NCBI GenBank assembly: GCA_964387795.1
Contig: CAYLYP010000052.1
Location: 1-22,295 of the forward strand
Length of the DNA: 22,295 nucleotides
Origin: CAYLYP01 sp964387795
GTDB taxonomy: Bacteria > Bacteroidota > Bacteroidia > Bacteroidales > UBA7960
Reading direction: 5' to 3'
Shown: positions 6,316 through 15,040 of the stretch, piece after piece
Position numbering within the stretch: position 1 is the stretch's first letter
Layout of the letters: each line of letters begins with the position of its first letter
Notes under the pieces: generated by a model
What the model was told of the DNA's origin: nothing
The model's input: the letters and a program-made list of their open reading frames with translations, nothing else
Database searches by the model: none
Translations under genes and position numbers: made by a program

Positions 6316-9123
6316 ATGAAAACATCAAAACAGCTATTGTTATTTGTGATTGGGTTGCTAACCACAACTGGTATTTTTGCTCAGTCTCCATCAAAAGAAA
6401 TCCCTTTAGATCCTGCCTTAAGATACGGCACTCTAAAAAATGGGATGACCTATTACATCCTTGAAAATCATAATCCTTCACAAAGGGCTGATTTTTACAT
6501 TGTAACCAATGCAGGAGCTATTCTGGAAACAGATGCACAGAATGGGCTTGCCCATTTTGCCGAGCACATGGCTTTCAATGGAACTAAAAACTTCCCAAAA
6601 AAAGGGATCATTAACTTCCTAGAAAAAGCAGGTGTTAAGTTTGGACACAATGTTAATGCTTTTACAAGCACTGACGTAACCTGCTATAATTTATCAGATG
6701 TGCCTCTTATGAGAGAAGGCCTTGTTGATTCAGCCCTTCTTGTATTGCATGACTGGGCATACCAGGTATCTTATGAGCCTGCCGAAATTGATGCCGAAAG
6801 AGGGGTTATCAGGGAAGAGTGGAGAACAAGAAGAACCCCTGAGTTCAGGATCCAGACCCAGATGCTTGCAAAAATCATGAACGGCTCTCTTTACGGGAAA
6901 CGTGATGTGATTGGTGATATAAATGTAATCAATAACTTTGAGCATCAAACACTTATTAGCTTTTATAAAAACTGGTATCGTCCCGACCTTCAGGCTATTA
7001 TCGTTGTAGGGGATTTTGATGGAAGTAAAATGGAACAAAAGGTAAAAGACCTTTTCTCAAAAATCCCGGTTCCTGATAATAAACCCGAACGTTTCTATGC
7101 AAACGTTCCTGATCACAAAGGCCTACTTACTGCCATTGTAACCGATCCTGAAGCCACCCGTAATATAATAGCTGTTTATTTCAAGCATCCTTCAACACCC
7201 AAAAACCTAAAAAATACTGATTATCTTAAGAGAAGCCTGGCACTTAGCCTTATTTCAGATATGATCAACCAGCGTTTCCAGGAAATTACCCAAACAGGTA
7301 ACCCTCCTTTTATGGGCGCTTATGGATTTTATGGCGGATTCTTTACTGCTACTACTGTTGAGTCATTTACTCTGTATGGCGTTAGTAAACCCGGAATGGT
7401 CGAAAACACCTATACTTTTATGCTTACTGAGGCCCAAAGGGCTGCACAGCATGGTTTCTTAGGTTCAGAGCTTGATAGGGCAAAACTCAACCTCTTATCC
7501 TCAATTGAGAAACAGTATAACGAAAAGAACGATCAAAAGAACAATGACCTGGTATGGAACTATTTCAGCCATTTCCTCTTTGGCGAACCAGCCCCTTCAA
7601 TTGATTATTATTACCAGGCATCCAAAGCTATCATTGAAAGCCTTAGCCTTAATGAAATAAACACCCTTACCAAATCCATTATCACAAAAGATAATGTTGT
7701 TGCTACAATTAGCGCTTCAGACAAAGAAACTGTGCCTTCAGAAACACAAATGGTCAACATCTTTAACACCATCTCAAATTCTGCAACTGAAGCTTATGCC
7801 GACAATACAATTTCATCTCCTCTGATGGCATCCTTACCAAAAGCTGGTAAAACAGTTAAAGAAAACCATGACACAAACTGGGACACCTATGAGTATATCC
7901 TTTCAAACGGAGTACAGGTAATTGTTAAACCTACTGATTTCAAAACAGAGGAAGTACTGCTTTCTGCTTATGCTCCCGGAGGTTATTCCATCTTTGATGA
8001 ATCATATATGGCATCAGCCTTATTAACCAATGACATCATCAGCGCTAATGGATTAGGTTCATTTTCCCAAAATGACCTTGACAAAATGCTTACAGGCAAG
8101 ATGGTAAGCCTAAAACCTTTTATTGATGAGTATGAAAAAGGGTTTAAAGGCTCATGCAAACCCTCTGAACTGGAGACAATGCTTCAACTTACAAATTTAC
8201 ACTTCACAAACCAACGCACTGATCTCGAATCATTTAACAACATCATGGGACGTATTCAGGCTTTCATCGCCAACAGAAACCTGAACCCGCTTAGCCATCT
8301 GCAAGATACCATTTCGGTTTATCTTTCAGGCCGCAGTTCCAGAAAACAATTACTGACACCCAAAACCCTAAGTCAGGTTGATTATAATAAAGTGCTTGAA
8401 ATGTATTCAAGAAGCTTCTCCAATGCTGCTAACTTCACCTTTGTCTTTACCGGAAATGTAAAACCTGAAGAAGTTAAAAAGCTTGCTGAAACCTATTTGG
8501 CTTCATTGCCATTCTCTAAAAAAGAAGACAACTGGAAAGACAACAATGTAAAACCTCTTCCCGGAAAAGTGACAAATCACTTTGAAAAGAATATGCAGGT
8601 TCCAAAATCAACCGTTTTTGTCTATTGCCATGGAAAAGCAAACTATGATGAAGCAGCATTGGTAAACATGGAAGCCATCACTTATCTTCTCAATTTAAGA
8701 TATCTTGAAGTAATCAGGGAAGAAAAAGGTGGCAGTTATGGAGTTGGTGTTTATGGTGAAGTATCTCCTATCCCTGAGGGAGGATTTGAAATTGTAATCA
8801 GTTTTGATACAGATCCAAAGATGGCCCAGGAGCTAATTGCTGTTGTCCATCAGGAAATGCAAAAACTCGTTGAGCAAGGGCCAAGTGCTGAAGATCTTCA
8901 AAAAGTTAAAGAAAGCTTTTTCAAATCACAGCCTGAAAACCTGAAAGAAAACCAGTACTGGTTTGAAGCTATCCGCACAAAAGATAAGACCGGCAAAAAC
9001 ATCATTGATGGTTTTGACAACAGGGTCAATTCAATTACCATCGAATCTATCCGAAATACAGCTAAAAGCTGGTTTGGACAGGGAAATGTGATTGAAATCA
9101 TGATGAGCCCCGAAACGATTTAA
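6316..9123 (+). CDS. Secreted M16 family zinc metallopeptidase (insulinase-like)
   Basis: 935 residues, comprising a full two-lobed M16 protease. Signal peptide: K-rich start, hydrophobic LLLFVIGLLTTTGIF, cleavage near AQ-S at ~24. The first peptidase domain (~35-250) has the inverted zinc motif H80-F-A-E83-H84 inside GLAHFAEHMAFNGT and the third zinc ligand Glu161 in AERGVIREEW, 77 residues after H84, exactly the family spacing. Inactive-type M16 C-terminal domains follow at ~240-430 and ~690-880; the segment REEKGGSYGVGVYGE near 801-815 carries the conserved Arg/Tyr substrate-binding region. All catalytic residues are present, so it should be active on peptides in the periplasm. It stands alone with a strong terminator. 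PqqL-like periplasmic M16 proteins are the nearest named relatives; the exact substrate is unknown. Confidence 0.93.
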   Translation: MKTSKQLLLFVIGLLTTTGIFAQSPSKEIPLDPALRYGTLKNGMTYYILENHNPSQRADFYIVTNAGAILETDAQNGLAHFAEHMAFNGTKNFPKKGIINFLEKAGVKFGHNVNAFTSTDVTCYNLSDVPLMREGLVDSALLVLHDWAYQVSYEPAEIDAERGVIREEWRTRRTPEFRIQTQMLAKIMNGSLYGKRDVIGDINVINNFEHQTLISFYKNWYRPDLQAIIVVGDFDGSKMEQKVKDLFSKIPVPDNKPERFYANVPDHKGLLTAIVTDPEATRNIIAVYFKHPSTPKNLKNTDYLKRSLALSLISDMINQRFQEITQTGNPPFMGAYGFYGGFFTATTVESFTLYGVSKPGMVENTYTFMLTEAQRAAQHGFLGSELDRAKLNLLSSIEKQYNEKNDQKNNDLVWNYFSHFLFGEPAPSIDYYYQASKAIIESLSLNEINTLTKSIITKDNVVATISASDKETVPSETQMVNIFNTISNSATEAYADNTISSPLMASLPKAGKTVKENHDTNWDTYEYILSNGVQVIVKPTDFKTEEVLLSAYAPGGYSIFDESYMASALLTNDIISANGLGSFSQNDLDKMLTGKMVSLKPFIDEYEKGFKGSCKPSELETMLQLTNLHFTNQRTDLESFNNIMGRIQAFIANRNLNPLSHLQDTISVYLSGRSSRKQLLTPKTLSQVDYNKVLEMYSRSFSNAANFTFVFTGNVKPEEVKKLAETYLASLPFSKKEDNWKDNNVKPLPGKVTNHFEKNMQVPKSTVFVYCHGKANYDEAALVNMEAITYLLNLRYLEVIREEKGGSYGVGVYGEVSPIPEGGFEIVISFDTDPKMAQELIAVVHQEMQKLVEQGPSAEDLQKVKESFFKSQPENLKENQYWFEAIRTKDKTGKNIIDGFDNRVNSITIESIRNTAKSWFGQGNVIEIMMSPETI

Positions 9124-9155
9124 TTCTCTCCAAATATTTAATTCCCTTAAATTTC

Positions 9156-9190
9156 AAGCCCCGGATTCTTTGATCCGGGGCTTATTTTTT
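9156..9190 (+). terminator. Strong Rho-independent terminator after the M16 peptidase
   Basis: An 11-bp perfect stem AAGCCCCGGAT/ATCCGGGGCTT (9156-9166 with 9173-9183) with a 6-nt loop, then A-T6. It begins 32 nt after the stop codon. Confidence 0.92.
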
Positions 9191-9216
9191 ATACAAATGA
9201 TTTCATTTTGTTTTAT

Positions 9217-9224
9217 TACTTTTG
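9217..9224 (+). promoter_or_regulatory. Candidate -7 promoter element for pnuC
   Basis: TACTTTTG followed by CC matches TAnnTTTG exactly, 29 nt before the pnuC start and just after the upstream terminator. No good -33 TTTG is seen at ~20 nt spacing. The short leader leaves no room for a riboswitch. Confidence 0.45.
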
Positions 9225-9253
9225 CCACCGAACATATTGAATATTGAAGAATA

Positions 9254-9901
9254 ATGAATATTTCAGATTTCTGGGATTTATTTTTGAATAACATCCTGCA
9301 AACAACATGGATTGAAGCCATTGCAGTAATATTTGGTTTGCTAAGTGTATGGTACGCCCGCAAAGTTAATATACTGGTTTATCCCACCGGGATTATAAGC
9401 GTTTTGATTTATGTGTATATCTGCTATGTGGCACAACTATATGCTGACATGGGAATAAATTTCTTTTATTTCATCATGAGCGTTTTTGGATGGTATAAAT
9501 GGACACACAGGGATAAAAACGAACAGCTTTTACCTGTCCGCTGGAATACAAAAAAAGAACAATGGATTGGGATTTCATCTGTTGTAATACTGTATTGGGT
9601 CATTTTGGGCCTTTTATACTTTTTCAAACATGACGATACCCAATACATGAATTCGTATATCCCATGGGTTGATTCTTTCACCACTGCTATATTCCTGGTT
9701 GGAATGTGGTATATGGCATTAAAGAGAATTGAAAACTGGATTTATTGGATTATTGGCGACCTGATTTCTGTCCCCCTTTATTTTATTAAAGGATTAACAT
9801 TTACTAGTTTCCAATATCTGGTATTTCTTTTGATTGCCTATCTTGGTCTAAAAGAATGGATTAAAATGGAAAAAGAGGAGAAAACAATAAAAAACACATA
9901 A
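9254..9901 (+). CDS. pnuC: PnuC-family vitamin transporter (nicotinamide riboside type)
   Basis: 215 residues, an integral inner-membrane facilitator of the PnuC family, with about seven predicted membrane segments (for example ~19-35, 42-62, 67-82, 102-122, 140-153, 162-178, 184-198). Family hallmarks are visible: GLLSVWYARKVNILVYPTGI at ~29-48, NFFYFIMSVFGWYKW at ~70-84, and ENWIYWIIGDLISVPLYF at ~160-177, with the conserved Trp, Asn and Asp residues that line the vitamin site. PnuC imports nicotinamide riboside for NAD synthesis; relatives (PnuT) import thiamin, usually under TPP-riboswitch control. No riboswitch fits in the ~30-nt leader and no NAD or thiamin gene is adjacent, so substrate identity is inferred from the overall family. 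A kinase such as NadR, which usually traps the substrate, is not in the window. Confidence 0.9.
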   Translation: MNISDFWDLFLNNILQTTWIEAIAVIFGLLSVWYARKVNILVYPTGIISVLIYVYICYVAQLYADMGINFFYFIMSVFGWYKWTHRDKNEQLLPVRWNTKKEQWIGISSVVILYWVILGLLYFFKHDDTQYMNSYIPWVDSFTTAIFLVGMWYMALKRIENWIYWIIGDLISVPLYFIKGLTFTSFQYLVFLLIAYLGLKEWIKMEKEEKTIKNT

Positions 9902-10042
9902 ATTAACAGTATAAACGCAACCTGAAATATTTTTTTTTCATCTTGCATAATAAACCTATCATATTTTCAGTTACTAGTATATTATTTCAACCTTAATGCT
10001 GAAATAGTTTTTGTAGTGCCAATGCTGCTAAAAATAAAGCTT

Positions 10043-10360
10043 ATGAATTTTTTTACAGCCGTAAACCATCGGGTATTAAGATTAAAATGTCAATTCTTTG
10101 GCAAACTTTTAGTCTTGTCGGGATATCAGTCCCATCTTCTGCAAAACAACCACCCATTGGACTATCAGTCACTCAATACTTCAAAGCTTAAAAATATAAC
10201 CCCTGTCAGGGAACAACTGGCTTTGCTCCCCAAGATTGAAGCACACATATCTGAAAGTCTTATGCAATTAAGCAAGAACCAGCAAATGGGACAATCAGGG
10301 GCATCTTCAGTCTTTTCTTCAGCCCTTTCGAATGAGAATGAAGTATTAATCAGCCGCTAA
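10043..10360 (+). CDS. Unknown small protein coupled to the radical-SAM-like gene
   Basis: 105 residues if started at the ATG at 10043; upstream in-frame starts at 10022 (ATG) and 10016 (GTG) are possible. Its stop is 2 nt before the ATG of the radical-SAM-like gene, so the two are almost certainly co-transcribed and probably translationally coupled. The first ~27 residues have basic residues then a hydrophobic run (FFGKLLVLSG) that ends LSG-Tyr28, resembling a lipoprotein signal in which the lipobox Cys is Tyr (TAT, codon 10124-10126). The rest is polar, with Gln/Ser-rich helix-like stretches and no Cys. In the TIGR04133/TIGR04134 'rSAM/lipoprotein' systems, a small lipoprotein is the partner of the radical-SAM gene; position and size fit, but I cannot show homology. 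Confidence 0.55.
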   Translation: MNFFTAVNHRVLRLKCQFFGKLLVLSGYQSHLLQNNHPLDYQSLNTSKLKNITPVREQLALLPKIEAHISESLMQLSKNQQMGQSGASSVFSSALSNENEVLISR

Positions 10361-10362
10361 TC

Positions 10363-11451
10363 ATGAATAATCCCCTGAAGATTCCTGCTCAAAAGAAAAG
10401 GCAACTTGAGCTTTTCAGGCATTATTCCAATGGGTTGAGAGGCCTTCATCAACTCAAACACATTTATTGGCAAATATCCACAAAAAACAATCTTATTAAT
10501 TTTCAATGCAATGACAATAGCATTAATCAAAATGAAGACCTATCACCGGATATTTTTCTTTCCCATTTAAAACAATTATCCAACAAATACAATCCCTCGG
10601 AGATTTTCATCCTCATTGGTGGGGGCGAACCTCTGATGGTTGATAATCTTTGCTTCTATGGAGAAGAGATATCCCGTCTGGGCTTTAATTGGGGCATTGA
10701 AACCAACGGGATGCTCCTTACCCAGAATAAGCTTCAGGACTTTTGTAAAGCCGGGATGACACAAATAGTATTACCTATTGACGGCCTTGAACAAAACCAT
10801 AACTTTCTTAGAAACAACCCTGATGCCTTTATCGGGATCCTTCAGGCTTTAGGCTTTGCTGCCAGGCAAGCCCGCCTCATCATTCAGGCACATACTACCG
10901 TCAATCATTTTAATGTAAATGACCTTAGCTTCATTAAAGACCTATTAATAAAACATGGGACCCATGAATGGATTATCGATAGCTTAAGCCCTAACAGCAA
11001 TCCATTGGTCCCTGAAGACCTCCTGCCCAACCGTGAAGATTTCACTACTTTATTAGAATTTATTAAAACATCAAAGGAAAACAGCGAAATGAGAATAAAC
11101 CTCGGCTGCGATGGCTTTCTGGGAAGTTATGAGAATGAAGTCAGGGATGGTTTCTTTTTTTGCCCCTCAGGGATTGAAAGGGCTGCTGTTTTAGCTGATG
11201 GCTCAGTCACAGGCTGCCAGCACATGGATCATTCCTTTATCCAGGCAAATTTATTACAGGAAGATTTTATTGATATCTGGGAAAAAAGGTTCATTGTCAT
11301 GCGCGACCGCTCCTGGACAAAAACAGGCATTTGCAGGTTCTGCAGCTTCCATAAATATTGCCTTGGCAGCGGTTTGCACCTCTGGGACCAGAACCAGATT
11401 AAACTTTCACAATGTCACCTGTCACTATTAACCGGAAAAGACAGCTTTTAA
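10363..11451 (+). CDS. Radical SAM/SPASM-like protein lacking the CxxxCxxC cluster (pseudo-rSAM)
   Basis: 362 residues. From memory of the family it aligns end to end with TIGR04133-type radical SAM/SPASM proteins of the Bacteroidota rSAM/lipoprotein system. Shared landmarks: HxLxxxxW at ~29-36, GGGEPL at 86-91, ETNGMLL at 113-119, and the C-terminal run CDGFLGSYENEVRDGFFFC, LADGSVTGC and SWTKTGICRFC..KYCLGSGLHLWD. The auxiliary SPASM-type cysteines C249, C267, C285, C324, C327, C333 and C351 are kept. Where active members have WECTxRCNxxCxHC, this protein has W36-QISTKNNLINFQ-C49: only the last cysteine remains, so the SAM-cleaving [4Fe-4S] cluster should be absent. The gene is otherwise full length with no frameshift, arguing for a conserved non-catalytic role (scaffold or peptide binder) rather than decay. 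Alternatives: recent loss of function, or a partner of an active enzyme elsewhere. Confidence 0.8.
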   Translation: MNNPLKIPAQKKRQLELFRHYSNGLRGLHQLKHIYWQISTKNNLINFQCNDNSINQNEDLSPDIFLSHLKQLSNKYNPSEIFILIGGGEPLMVDNLCFYGEEISRLGFNWGIETNGMLLTQNKLQDFCKAGMTQIVLPIDGLEQNHNFLRNNPDAFIGILQALGFAARQARLIIQAHTTVNHFNVNDLSFIKDLLIKHGTHEWIIDSLSPNSNPLVPEDLLPNREDFTTLLEFIKTSKENSEMRINLGCDGFLGSYENEVRDGFFFCPSGIERAAVLADGSVTGCQHMDHSFIQANLLQEDFIDIWEKRFIVMRDRSWTKTGICRFCSFHKYCLGSGLHLWDQNQIKLSQCHLSLLTGKDSF

Positions 11452-11559
11452 AGTTTTTTTCATCTCTTTGTTTTGGATTTCTTCCACTTTAAGCCTATTT
11501 TCGCTTATATCCTCAGACTGATTGTCTTTTTGGATATTATCACCAAAACCTTTATTGCT

Positions 11560-13812
11560 ATGTCAGCTTCTTTAAAAATATTAAAGTCCATCCCTATCCT
11601 GGCTTTATGCCTGTTATTTTTTTCCTTTTCGGATGAAACAAGCATGTTTGCGCATCAAACACAAGCCTCATTGAAAACATCTGGCATTGAATCCCTCCCA
11701 ACCATAAACAATGAATTATTTTCGGACGACAACATCGAATATATAAATATTGAATTCACTGTAAAAACCCCTGTCCTGCCAAGAGCTTATTCACAGGTTT
11801 TTATATCCGGATCATTTAACGAATGGATTGCTTATGACAACCAATATCGGATGAAGCTTATCGCCCCCGGCACCTATTATTTAGCCGTCAAACTTCCTAA
11901 GAACAATTCATTTGAATATAAATATACCCTTGGCAACTGGAAGGCAGCAGAACTGACTGCCAAGGGGGCAAGTACTTCAAACCGGAAACTTAAAACCGAT
12001 AAAGACAGAAAAATATCTGATGTGGTTGCTAACTGGGGAACAGAATTTAATGACGAAAGCTTTTCCGACCTAAAAACATCTTCTCCCGGGCATTATACCG
12101 GATATTCAAAACCAATATATGACAGTTGGGTTTTTGAATCAAAATATATCACTATGAGGGATGGCACCCAAATAGCGCTTGACATCATCAGACCGGCCAT
12201 TGATGGGAAAGCTGAAAGTGAAGCCCTTCCCGTGCTATGGTCTTTGCAAAGATACCAAAGGGGCATGATTAAAAACGGAACCCGTACTTCAATACTTGGG
12301 CATGAAGGAATCCAGAAGATGATAAAATACGGATACGTCATTGTTGCTGCCGATGCAAGGGGCACCGGTGCTTCTACTGGCTGGAGGAAAGGTGAATTTT
12401 CAAGGGATGAAGCTTTTGACGGATATGAAATTACCCAATGGATTGCTTCACAAAAATGGTGCAATGGCAAAGTTGGAATGTTTGGACGCTCCTATATGGG
12501 CATCTCTCAATACATGGTTGCTTCCACAAAACCCAAAAACCTTAAAGCCATATTTCCTGAAATGGCAATGTTCGACACTTATGATTTTATTTATCAGGGT
12601 GGTATTTTTAAAAAACCTTTTAATGACGTATGGGGAAACCTCATCAGATACCTTGACATGGAAGGAAATCCTGCCCCGGTTGATAATGATCCGGAAGCTC
12701 AGGCAATACGTCAGGCAATCATCCAAAGGGCAAAAAATATTTATCCTGATGAACTTAATGCTTCATTATTGCCCATTAGGGATGCATGGCACGACAGCAT
12801 AGGCTTTTATCCTTTTATTGAAAACAGTCCTTCAAATTATCTTGAAGAAATAAACCAGGCAATGATACCGGCTTATATCTTTGCCGGATGGCAGGATGCA
12901 TATATCAAAGATGCCCTTTTGTGGTTTGCAAATCTGATTGCACCTCATAAAATTTCTATCGGTTCCTGGCACCATGGAAACAACGATAACTTTGACCTTA
13001 CAATTGAGAGGATCAGATGGTTCGACTATTGGTTGAAAGATACCGATAATGGGGTTATGGCCGAAAAGCCGGTTTATTATCATACTTCAGGCACCGAAAG
13101 TGGATCAGGATGGGCAGCATCAGACACATGGCCCGTTAATGGGACAAAAGTATCAACATACTTCCTTGGTGCAGGAATCCCATCCCGCCCTTTGGCTACA
13201 ATGCAGGAAAATGTTTTCCCCCCTGTAAGGGATGAATCCTTTTCTGATACATATATCTTCGACTTAACAACAAGCTCAGGAAACTCAAGCCGATGGGCCG
13301 CAACTCATGGCGCTAAGTTTTCAACTCCGGATATGACTTTTAATGATAAAAAAAGCCTTACATATACCTCCCTCCCCTTAAATAATGATATGCTTATTAC
13401 AGGTCACCCAATCCTATACCTTTGGGTAATCCCTTCACAGATAGATTTTGAGCTCTTTGTTTATCTAAATGAAGTTGATGAAAAAGGGAAGTCTGTTAAC
13501 CTTACAGAAGGCTGTATAAGGGCATCTCACCGTCTGGCTTCAAAAGCTCCGTACCAAAACCTTAACACTCCCTGGTTCAGGCGCTATGAGGAAGATTTAA
13601 GGCCATGCAAACCGGGCGAACCGGTCTTGCTTTGCTTTGATTTAATCCCCTTATCCCATCTCGTAAAAAAAGGACATTCCATACGCATCAGCATCTGTGC
13701 TGCTGATATTGATAACGCATTAAATAGTGTCAACAAACCCAATGGCCATTTTAGCATCCTGAGCTCTGATACTCACAGCTCATTTATTGAAATACCTGTT
13801 GTAACAAAATAA
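11560..13812 (+). CDS. Secreted CocE/NonD (S15-type) hydrolase with N-terminal CBM-like module
   Basis: 750 residues from the ATG at 11560. The frame extends to a TTG at 11473, but the ATG start gives a clean signal peptide (K-S-IPILALCLLFFSF, then the mature protein). Residues ~62-160 form a starch/glycogen-binding-like beta domain: VFISGSFNEW, then GTYYLAVKLP, FEYKYTLGNW and the Asn-Arg of STSNRKL, as in CBM20/CBM48 modules. Residues ~185-500 are the alpha/beta-hydrolase of the X-Pro dipeptidyl-peptidase/cocaine esterase family: nucleophile Ser311 in FGRSYMG, Asp446 in AGWQDAY, and His471 or His472 in GSWHHG. The rest (~530-745) is the jelly-roll C-terminal domain (PF08530 type), with YFLGAG and SHRLASKAP. 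It probably acts as an esterase or amidase in the periplasm or at the cell surface; the natural substrate is unknown. It lies 109 bp after the radical-SAM-like gene, possibly in the same operon. Confidence 0.88.
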   Translation: MSASLKILKSIPILALCLLFFSFSDETSMFAHQTQASLKTSGIESLPTINNELFSDDNIEYINIEFTVKTPVLPRAYSQVFISGSFNEWIAYDNQYRMKLIAPGTYYLAVKLPKNNSFEYKYTLGNWKAAELTAKGASTSNRKLKTDKDRKISDVVANWGTEFNDESFSDLKTSSPGHYTGYSKPIYDSWVFESKYITMRDGTQIALDIIRPAIDGKAESEALPVLWSLQRYQRGMIKNGTRTSILGHEGIQKMIKYGYVIVAADARGTGASTGWRKGEFSRDEAFDGYEITQWIASQKWCNGKVGMFGRSYMGISQYMVASTKPKNLKAIFPEMAMFDTYDFIYQGGIFKKPFNDVWGNLIRYLDMEGNPAPVDNDPEAQAIRQAIIQRAKNIYPDELNASLLPIRDAWHDSIGFYPFIENSPSNYLEEINQAMIPAYIFAGWQDAYIKDALLWFANLIAPHKISIGSWHHGNNDNFDLTIERIRWFDYWLKDTDNGVMAEKPVYYHTSGTESGSGWAASDTWPVNGTKVSTYFLGAGIPSRPLATMQENVFPPVRDESFSDTYIFDLTTSSGNSSRWAATHGAKFSTPDMTFNDKKSLTYTSLPLNNDMLITGHPILYLWVIPSQIDFELFVYLNEVDEKGKSVNLTEGCIRASHRLASKAPYQNLNTPWFRRYEEDLRPCKPGEPVLLCFDLIPLSHLVKKGHSIRISICAADIDNALNSVNKPNGHFSILSSDTHSSFIEIPVVTK

Positions 13813-13814
13813 AA

Positions 13815-13850
13815 AAAGCAGCATTGATTTTTATTAGTCAATGCTGCCAT
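13815..13850. terminator. Terminator between convergent hydrolase and phosphoesterase genes
   Basis: A 10-bp perfect stem GCAGCATTGA/TCAATGCTGC (13818-13827 with 13838-13847). Read on the minus strand it is followed by seven Ts, making a good terminator for the phosphoesterase. On the plus strand the T-tract is poor, so it may only weakly stop the hydrolase transcript. Confidence 0.85.
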
Positions 13851-13869
13851 TAAAATATCATCGTTTTAA

Positions 13870-14796
13870 TTAGGGTTTTGCTACCCATCCAAAGGTTTTG
13901 AACTCGTGGCTTAATTCATTATCACTTACCTTAAGCTTTACATAACTCTCGGGCATCCCTTCGTTGGGTCCTCTCCACCAACGTGCGCAAACAGCACCAC
14001 CTGTGAGGAACCTTTGCCCGTTAAACTCTATATACTCCTGGACATGAAGATGCCCCTGTAATACCATCTGAAGGTTATGTCCCTCAAAAATCTTTAAAAC
14101 ATCTTTACTATTACCTACAACAACACCATCTTTATTGGCTTCAAGGCTGCCATACATCAATTGTGTACCAATGGTAACAAAGGGGATATGTGACACAACA
14201 ACCAATGGCATGTCCTTTGGCGTTGATTCCAATTGGTCTTTCAACCAGTCCAATTGTTCCTGATCTACCCAGCCACGATATTTTCTTTCAGGGGTTGCTT
14301 CAAAGGAATCCAGAAGAAAAAACTTCCATCCTTTGTGAACAAACGACTGATAGCGGGGACCAATTCTATTCTCAAACATCTTTTTCCCATATTCTGGATG
14401 GCTCTCCGAAACCCCGCTTTTTTCATAAATCCCAAAGGGCTCATGATTGCCCATTGTATTATATACAGGCATATTAAAACGGGCAGAAAGACTGTCGTAC
14501 AAATCGTATAATGAATCTGCCCTTGAATAAGATTTCCCAAGGACATCATAAATCAAATCCCCCCCGGTAATTACAAAATCAGGGTTTAGTGCATTCACAC
14601 TATCAATCAATTGGCCAAATGCTTCTATTGCACCCCTTTCTGGCTGCAAATGAATATCGGTAAGAAAAACAAATGTGAAATCCGATGATGGCCTCTTGTG
14701 TAGCTTTGTTCCGGGTGCTTCACAGCCTGTATAAAATAATATGACTACGCCCCAGGTGATTACTTTTAAAATGGCAAGATGGAGAAATGTTTTCAT
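13870..14796 (-). CDS. Calcineurin-like metallophosphoesterase lipoprotein
   Basis: 308 residues. A type II signal peptide (K-start, hydrophobic core, lipobox FYTGC with Cys25) predicts a membrane-anchored lipoprotein. All five metallophosphatase motifs are present in order: D47-x-H49 in FLTDIHL, GGD80, GNHE (N117-H118), SH203 in VVSHIPF, and GHLH (H239, H241). The dinuclear metal site is therefore complete. The core is close to class III cyclic-nucleotide phosphodiesterases (CpdA type), but the protein is exported, so an extracytoplasmic phosphodiester or phosphomonoester is more likely than cytosolic cAMP. It has its own terminator and a possible promoter at 14851-14858, suggesting a single-gene unit. 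Confidence 0.9.
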   Translation of the reverse strand: MKTFLHLAILKVITWGVVILFYTGCEAPGTKLHKRPSSDFTFVFLTDIHLQPERGAIEAFGQLIDSVNALNPDFVITGGDLIYDVLGKSYSRADSLYDLYDSLSARFNMPVYNTMGNHEPFGIYEKSGVSESHPEYGKKMFENRIGPRYQSFVHKGWKFFLLDSFEATPERKYRGWVDQEQLDWLKDQLESTPKDMPLVVVSHIPFVTIGTQLMYGSLEANKDGVVVGNSKDVLKIFEGHNLQMVLQGHLHVQEYIEFNGQRFLTGGAVCARWWRGPNEGMPESYVKLKVSDNELSHEFKTFGWVAKP

Positions 14797-14850
14797 AAAC
14801 CAGATTCCCTTTATTTGTTTTTACTTTTTACAATTACAAAACGCTGGTTA

Positions 14851-14858
14851 CAAAGTTA
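14851..14858 (-). promoter_or_regulatory. Candidate -7 promoter element for the phosphoesterase
   Basis: On the minus strand this reads TAACTTTG, an exact TAnnTTTG match, 54 nt upstream of the ATG. The spacing to a possible TTTG (14872-14875) is only 13 nt, shorter than usual. Confidence 0.35.
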
Positions 14859-15040
14859 TGTAAAGGGCTGCCAAACAGTCTCCGTGATTTCTTCCTTCTT
14901 GTTAATTCTTTAAATGATTTAGACATATAACAAGTATTCATAAGGTTAAAATTTATTCCATTCACATACCAGACACCAATTAATCGACAAGCTTAGAATG
15001 GATCGTGCGGGGCAAAAACAGGTAAAAACACCCTTGAGCC

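Noticed and set aside
9191..9253. Possible TPP or NAD riboswitch before pnuC
   Set aside because: The predicted leader is only about 25-30 nt and shows no conserved riboswitch core.
11473..11559. TTG start giving a 779-residue hydrolase
   Set aside because: The ATG at 11560 produces a standard signal peptide; the 29 extra residues would place a second hydrophobic stretch in front of it.
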